From positions 55,470,017-55,534,016 of the forward strand of contig OX411543.1 in the NCBI GenBank assembly GCA_948146395.1: DNA of 64,000 bases, given 5' to 3'. The stretch is from Fragum whitleyi (taxonomy: Eukaryota; Mollusca; Bivalvia; Cardiida; Cardiidae). The position numbers and the translations under genes are program-made. Below are positions 58,904 through 64,000 of this stretch, in pieces. The notes under the pieces are model-generated. The model was not told the origin of the DNA, did not search any database, and worked only from the letters and a program-made list of their open reading frames with translations. Position 1 is the stretch's first letter; each line of letters begins with the position of its first letter.

Positions 58904-60109
58904 ACTAGAAAGCCATGAATGGCTTGAGTCGCTCCACAGGCTTGATATTCTTGTAAAAGCAAATAAATGTTTTGACTAGATTTTTAGATATTTTGGGTTC
59001 TACTGATGTTGAAAATGATTTTCAAAGTTGCAACTATATAACAGATAGAGAAATGACCTCCGCTATAAAAAGACATATTTTTCATCAAATCAAAATAATT
59101 TTTGGCTGCATGATAATGGGTCACCCAAAGATCATACCAAAAATGTTTGATTGATATCCATCAGTTACATTCTGAGAAAAAGATTTTCATAGTTTTCACT
59201 ATTTAACATATTGAGAAATGACCTCCATCCACCCATAAAATGCAATTTTTCATTCAATCAAAATAATTTTTGGTATACTGATAAAGGGTTACTCAAGGAT
59301 CATTCAAGTGAAATTTGGTTGATATCCAAAAATTAGATTCTGAGAAAATGATTTTCAAATTTTCTACTATATAACATATAGAGAAATGACCTCTGCTAAT
59401 AAAATGCATATTTTTCATCCAATCAAAAATAATGTTTGGTACACTGATAAAGGGTCTCTCAAGGATCATTCAAGTGAGATTTGGTTGATATCCAAAAATT
59501 AGATTCTGAGAAAATGATTTTCAAATTTTCCACTATATAACATATAGAGAAATGACCTCTGCTAATAAAATGCATATTTTTCATCCAATCAAAATAATTT
59601 TTGGTACACTGATAAAGGGTCACTCAAGTATCATTCCAGTGAAATTTGGTTGATATCCAAAAATTAGATTCTGAGAAAATGATTTTCAAATTTTCCACTA
59701 TATAACATATAGAGAAATGACCTCCGCCCATAAAATGCATATTTTCCATCTGATCACAATGATTTTTTGTAGACTGATAAAGGGTCATGCAAGGATCATT
59801 CATGTAAAATTTCATTGGTATCCATTTATTAGAATCTGAGAAAACTCGCCTTTTACCATATTTGGAAATTAGCCACGCCCATTAAATCCATGTTTTTCAT
59901 TGGATCAAAATTTCTTGAACAACTTTGAAAGAGGGTCACCCAAGGATCATTCCTGTGAAGTTTGGTTGAAATCCATCCAGTAGTTTCTGAGGAGAAGATT
60001 TTTAAAGAAAAGTTTACGACCGCACGCACGCACGCACAGACGGACGGACGCACGACGGACACAACGCCATGACAATAGCCCCAGTGGCTTTCAGCCAGTG
60101 GAGCTAAAA
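58904..60109 (-). mobile_element. Pearl-type element
   Basis: It runs from CTAGAAAGCCATGAATGGCTT through reversed ~165-bp core repeats and a CGCACGCACGCACAGACGGACGG microsatellite to GTGGCTTTCAGCCAGTGGAGCTAA. The uninterrupted AGATTTTTAGATATTTTGGG at its left shows where the AGCTCACC element entered the copy at 12659. Confidence 0.87.
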
Positions 60110-60474
60110 ATGGTTATATGGCACAAAATAATATTTGGTTCTAAGTTACATGATCTGCGGAATTGCCTATATGCTGAGTTGATTGAACACCATGTTCTCC
60201 AGTGTTAGTTAGAGATGTTGTGACGAACGATTTCCATAGGGTCATAGGTCATCAAACATAGAGGTCATCACCCTAGGTACGGCACCAAAAGGTGATGAGT
60301 GGAACCAGTCATCCAGGTACTAGGGAGTCTTTAGATGGTTGACCAGCTGGCGTGACATGCTTACAAGCCTGGAGTCACTCCAAACTACAACTTAATTAGC
60401 ACACAGCCACATCTGTATCATCCTTGCCGAGAACTAGAAGCAATACAGTTAAATCACTCGGTAAACACTTAACT

Positions 60475-60720
60475 GGTTGGAGACCAATACTCGCCAAGTA
60501 CCAGTTCTCGCCAACAGACCATTTTTACAGTAAAGACACAATATTCATTTTCAACAAATTATTTTCTGAATCGAAGAAGTCTTGTCAGGGCTCATGTTTG
60601 ACCCTAGTTGCGATAACATACCCCCATTCCTTTTGATAGTCTGATGTGGGATGCGGTTAGGACGCGTTCCCTCTTTGTTCTTTATTACAGCGCCCGGAGT
60701 GATTCACTCCGGGCACTTTA
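60475..60720. repeat. Truncated GGTTGGAGACC MITE and a GC-rich palindrome
   Basis: GGTTGGAGACCAATACTCGCCAAG at 60475 matches the left end of the MITE at 31275; its right end is missing. At about 60691-60713 GCCCGGAGTGA and TCACTCCGGGC form an 11-bp-arm palindrome with one central base. Confidence 0.65.
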
Positions 60721-60793
60721 AGGTCAATTTTTTGGAATATGTGTTAACTCTAAAAACACCATTTTACAATCTAAACCTACCTTGGTAGTTTAT

Positions 60794-60904
60794 TTATAAG
60801 TCCCAATTTAAATTTATCGGCACAAATTTAAATATCCTAAGAATTTCACTTTTAAGTAGTATCACTGTCTGAAAATCGTACTTTTCCTCTTCAAAGTCAG
60901 CCAT
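60794..60904 (-). other. Possible first-exon open frame behind an E2F-like site
   Basis: On the - strand TTTTGGCGGGAAAC (60943-60956) resembles the E2F consensus TTTSSCGC. It precedes an ATG at 60904 in good context (CCAAAATGGC). The frame encodes MADFEEEKYDFQ, then 24 less gene-like residues, and stops at 60794. A GTAGGT donor-like site follows about 20 bp later. I do not recognise the protein. It may be the start of an unannotated gene or part of a repeat. Confidence 0.22.
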
Positions 60905-61359
60905 TTTGGTTTGATGTTATTGAAAGTCTCGTGAGTTCTCCCGTTTCCCGCCAAAATTCAGCTAATGAAAAATCAGGTCACCATATTTGGGAGTTGTAGT
61001 ATTTTTTGTAAACAAACTTGCTTTGATCATTATAAAAGATGAAAATTAAATGAAAAGTTTTGTAAAGTCACTTAAATTGTTAAGGTAGTAGATAGATACA
61101 GGCCACTACTAGATGCTTCAAATTCGCAAAGGTTTTGAAAGGTAGGTAAAAATAGCTACTATACATGGTTTTAATCAGACATCAACCAAACTGGGTCCAA
61201 GGGACTCGATAATTGGGATCTTAGGGTCCCTTTCTTAATGTTTGGGAGTTCCTGTTTAGGATAAGTATTATTTCTTTGAAGCGCTGAACTTGTTTTTATA
61301 TGAATTTAGAGCTAATCTATGTTAAAGGTGAAGAAAATATTGGATATATATTGACTATT

Positions 61360-61425
61360 TGGGGCTCAACTTCAGGAAAGAATTGAAGACTGTTTTAAAC
61401 AGTCTTCAATTCTTTTCTTAGGCTG
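61360..61425. repeat. Hairpin-cored repeat
   Basis: AAGAATTGAAGACTGTTTTA and its complement form a tight hairpin at about 61378-61416, flanked by text of the 'AGGAGTC/GGGTCTT' dispersed type. No gene was seen from 60905 to 62147. The stretch 61860-62147 is a 'TTTGACCC'-type repeat cut by the next element. Confidence 0.6.
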
Positions 61426-62875
61426 ATTTCCTGGGGGTCTTTGGGACTCACGTTAGATAATTTTGAGGGTCCTGGCTACTTCTTTGAGAGTCTCAGACTC
61501 ACAAAACCTGCATCCCTTAAAACCCTGACTATACTTTTTACCCAGCACCTGTTTTGACAGCATGGAATTAGTAAACAAAGAGACGTCAAAATAAATCACA
61601 TGATCAACATAACTGTCATGGCCTCCAAACTTCAAAAATTTGAACAATTGAAAATGAAAACACTCTTTTAAGAAAAGTATAAGTGATGTATCGGTTCCTG
61701 TAACATTATTTGCTTTCAAACTTAGGTAAGTATGACATTAGTTCTTAAATGACCTCTCAGTTTGAAAAACATAAACTCGATAACTGCAACAAAAAACAAA
61801 TAGGGTGGAAATTGTAGCCCTCGACCGGCAGCATATCAGAGAGAGGGGTACATTATTGCAGCTAGTTTGACCCTTGAACCAAGGTTTTGACCCTAAAAAT
61901 CTGAAAATATCCTAATTTGACCCCAAGGAATTTATTCCAAGGGGGTCATATTGAACACTTGAGAGAAAATTTTCTATGTCAAAACTGGGTTTTATCATTC
62001 AAATTTCAATCATGTATCTTGTATACTGTTTAAAATTCTAAACATTAATTTCAACTTCATATTATTACAAGAAAAGGTCAATTCACACAGAAACCTGTAA
62101 AATTCTACTAAAAATTGGACTTTTCTGTTGTTTTGACCCCCTAAAAAGGTTACCAGTCAACTCGGCCCATCGAATAACTCGGCACGGTCAACTCGGCCCG
62201 GTTAACTCGGCCCCAATATATATTATATAGTAATATAACTTTATTGCATTATATACGTTATTTTGTGTTAAATAAACAAATATTTTTTACAAAAGTTTAA
62301 AATAACATATATTATATTTCATTATTTATGGATAGATAGGTTAATTTGTTCTTTTATGAAAAAGATTAACATATTTGATTAATTTTGAATTAAAGGTGAT
62401 CAATTCAATCGGGATTTCAATATACATAGTTTGTCGGCACTTATAGTTTGTTTTCTTTGATGTTGAAAGTTTATTTGTATTGGTGTTTAAAGTTGATTGA
62501 ACATAAATGAAAAATATTATCAATTGATTAACAGGTTTCATTCTAATTATTTGTTTGGTATAAAATGCATTAATTACGATGATTGATCTGGTTTGAGTGC
62601 TTTAATGTCCATTAATTTGTTTATTGTTAACCTTCATCTTGTCCTTTTTTCAAAGAATTCGCGCTTAACAGTTTGATACCTAACTTTATATTACTCAATA
62701 ATGTAAAGAAAATGTATCTATATAAAGCTTTGTTTTTCTTGTCCTTTAAATGTACACTTGCATGTGTTTCTGATCGGACTCTTACTAGTGCTTATGTTTT
62801 GTTTGTGATCTGATATTGTAAATTTGTGTTCATTAAATAAAGAAAACAAATAAAGTTGACTGCCTTAGTGAAGCC

Positions 62876-62981
62876 ATGGCTATGGCTAAGTGCATTAAGT
62901 GCCAGAAAAGTGTATCAGGTAGGCAGCAAGCTGTTTCATGTGACCGCTGTGAACGTTGGCAACACCGAAGCTGTGACACAG
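62876..62981 (+). CDS. Zinc-finger (PHD/treble-clef-like) first exon, probably transposon-encoded
   Basis: ATG in a strong context (GCCATGG) opens MAMAKCIKCQKSVSGRQQA, followed by VSCDRCERWQHRSCDTG. A donor (ACAG then GTAAGG) ends the exon in phase 1. CxxC-x(12)-CxxC-WxH-C spacing is that of a PHD-like zinc finger (C4HC, incomplete within this exon). The 84-codon open frame simply reads on into the intron. In metazoans such fingers precede FLYWCH/MULE-type transposase domains, but that is recollection and the rest of the protein is out of view. Its position ~730 bp inside the terminus at 62148 fits a transposase gene. A host chromatin reader is the alternative. Confidence 0.6.
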
Positions 62982-63890
62982 GTAAGGAATTTCGTCTGAA
63001 ATTCTTCTTTTTTCACACTGCTACATTGTCCCAATTCAAATGTCATATGGTTATCGCTAGTAAAGAAAATGAGAAAAATTTGATGTTAGCCATAATAGTT
63101 GACTTCTTCTTTTTCCGCGATATTTCATAGATTAAAATGTGATGCTCTTATAATATTATATATTTGGTTGGAAGTTGATTGTAGAGTTATTGATGAAAAA
63201 AGGGTGTTATGAAACTATTTTCATTCTATTAAGAACCTAGTCTAATCGGTCATTTCGGACCGTATGGTTTCTAGTCTAAAGTTTTGTTGTAATTTCTAGT
63301 CTATCTCAAAACGTTACAATGACGCACTATTTAGTTTTCGTGCCAAGAAGATTCTTAATTTTCCATTGTATCTGGCCGAGTCATGATGTATGTTGGTCTC
63401 AATAGTTTAGTCTAAATGCCCTTTTATCGATCTTTTGCTTTACCATTGATTAAGTATAAACAGTAACCTTTATTTACGATCACAAAGTTCTAGAGTCGTT
63501 TCGTACCTTTTAGTATTCGTACCTTTTATGTTACATTGACTCGAGGTTTGAACGCATTGAGGCTTAATTAATTAAAGTGCTGGTTATATATAGTCATCTG
63601 CAGTGAAATAGTAGTCAGATATGAACTTGGTTCTCAATCGTTTCATGTTTGCAAACGTTTTAGACTAGAAGTATTGATATTTTTACTTTATGAAGAAGTC
63701 ATACTTTTTTTTATCTAACAGAGCAGTTGCATTTGTTAATGATCGAGACTATCATGAGTATTTGTCTATTTGCAGCAATCTACGAAATAAAAGCTACGTT
63801 CCATTATAAGAGTTCTTGTTCGGCTACAGTAGATTGATCTGACTGACCATTTCCATTGGACATTCAAGTCAAAAGTAGTTCTGGCTGACC

Positions 63891-64000
63891 ATGGCGTCAA
63901 GTATAGAGGAACTAGCTCATCAGGAAGATGAGGAAGAAGAAACCTTGGATCCACAAGATCAGCAAATGGATTCAAATACACAAGATGTCTCAAAAAGGAT
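63891..64000 (+). CDS. N-terminus of an unrecognised acidic protein, cut by the window end
   Basis: GACCATGG gives a good start context. The frame reads MASSIEELAHQEDEEEETL, then DPQDQQMDSNTQDVSKR, and is still open at the last base. It is rich in Asp, Glu and Gln and likely disordered. No family is recognisable from 36 residues. It lies ~910 bp after the zinc-finger exon and may be a second gene, or an alternative first exon, of the same element. Confidence 0.4.
   Translation, partial: MASSIEELAHQEDEEEETLDPQDQQMDSNTQDVSKR

Larger units (their letters stand above)
62148..64000 (+). mobile_element. Left end of a probable Mutator-like transposon, continuing past the window
   Basis: It begins GGTTACCAGTCAACTCGGCC inside a 'TTTGACCC' repeat that stops abruptly. 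Three more (G)GTCAACTCGGCCC-like motifs follow to 62215. Base order and motif layout resemble the end of the 1290-bp element at 31723 (GGTTTACAGTCAAAACGGCC). No inverted right end occurs in the window, so the element extends beyond it. It contains the zinc-finger exon at 62876 and probably the open frame at 63891. Confidence 0.6.

Overview
This is AT-rich, repeat-laden animal nuclear DNA, most likely from a bivalve mollusc. The clues are spliced eukaryotic genes with GT-AG introns, no operons, and many pearl-type/Helitron-like elements with ~165-bp core repeats and ACGG/CCGT microsatellites, a combination described in bivalves. The bivalve assignment is inference. Almost none of the short open frames in the window are genes.

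Two host genes are recognisable, both partial and lying tail to tail. On the + strand, the last three coding exons of an APBA/X11/Mint (lin-10-like) adaptor occupy 1701-1820, 3219-3359 and 6381-6452. They encode the end of PDZ1, all of PDZ2 and the C-terminus. On the - strand, four exons of RSL24D1 (RLP24, a 60S ribosome-assembly factor) occupy 49063-49249, 47611-47674, 44090-44172 and 42280-42359. Its first exon, with the N-terminal zinc-ribbon cysteines, was not found. The right edge (62148 to the end) looks like the start of an autonomous Mutator-like transposon, with a zinc-finger exon at 62876-62981 and an acidic open frame running off the edge at 63891.

The strongest novelty is in the APBA-like gene. 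A 117-bp unit straddling the intron/exon boundary (3' splice site plus the first part of the exon) has been tandemly multiplied at 1091-1776. This leaves five near-identical candidate splice acceptors. All four upstream ones lead to in-frame stops, so only the last can give a full-length protein.

The middle of the window (12.5-39.9 kb) is a nest of mobile elements. Pearl-type elements are inserted in MITEs and in one another. A ~5.77-kb tandem duplication (17609-23374 and its second copy from 23375) has its breakpoints in pearl elements, as expected of unequal recombination. The second copy is interrupted by a 9.65-kb insertion (26530-36177). That insertion carries a 1290-bp element with arrays of a 13-bp motif at both ends and a perfect 8-bp target duplication (31723-33012), a perfect 52-bp-arm palindrome (33236-33345), and a 2.4-kb element with ~0.8-kb inverted arms (33781-36172).

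The right third holds MITE-filled RSL24D1 introns, tRNA-derived SINEs, a Tigger/pogo remnant (53718-54662), an element with CGTAC-rich termini (55752-58607) with others nested inside it, and a further pearl-type element (58904-60109). A recurring theme is transposons whose ends are iterated short motifs. No functional rRNA or tRNA gene, CRISPR array or bacterial-type feature was seen.
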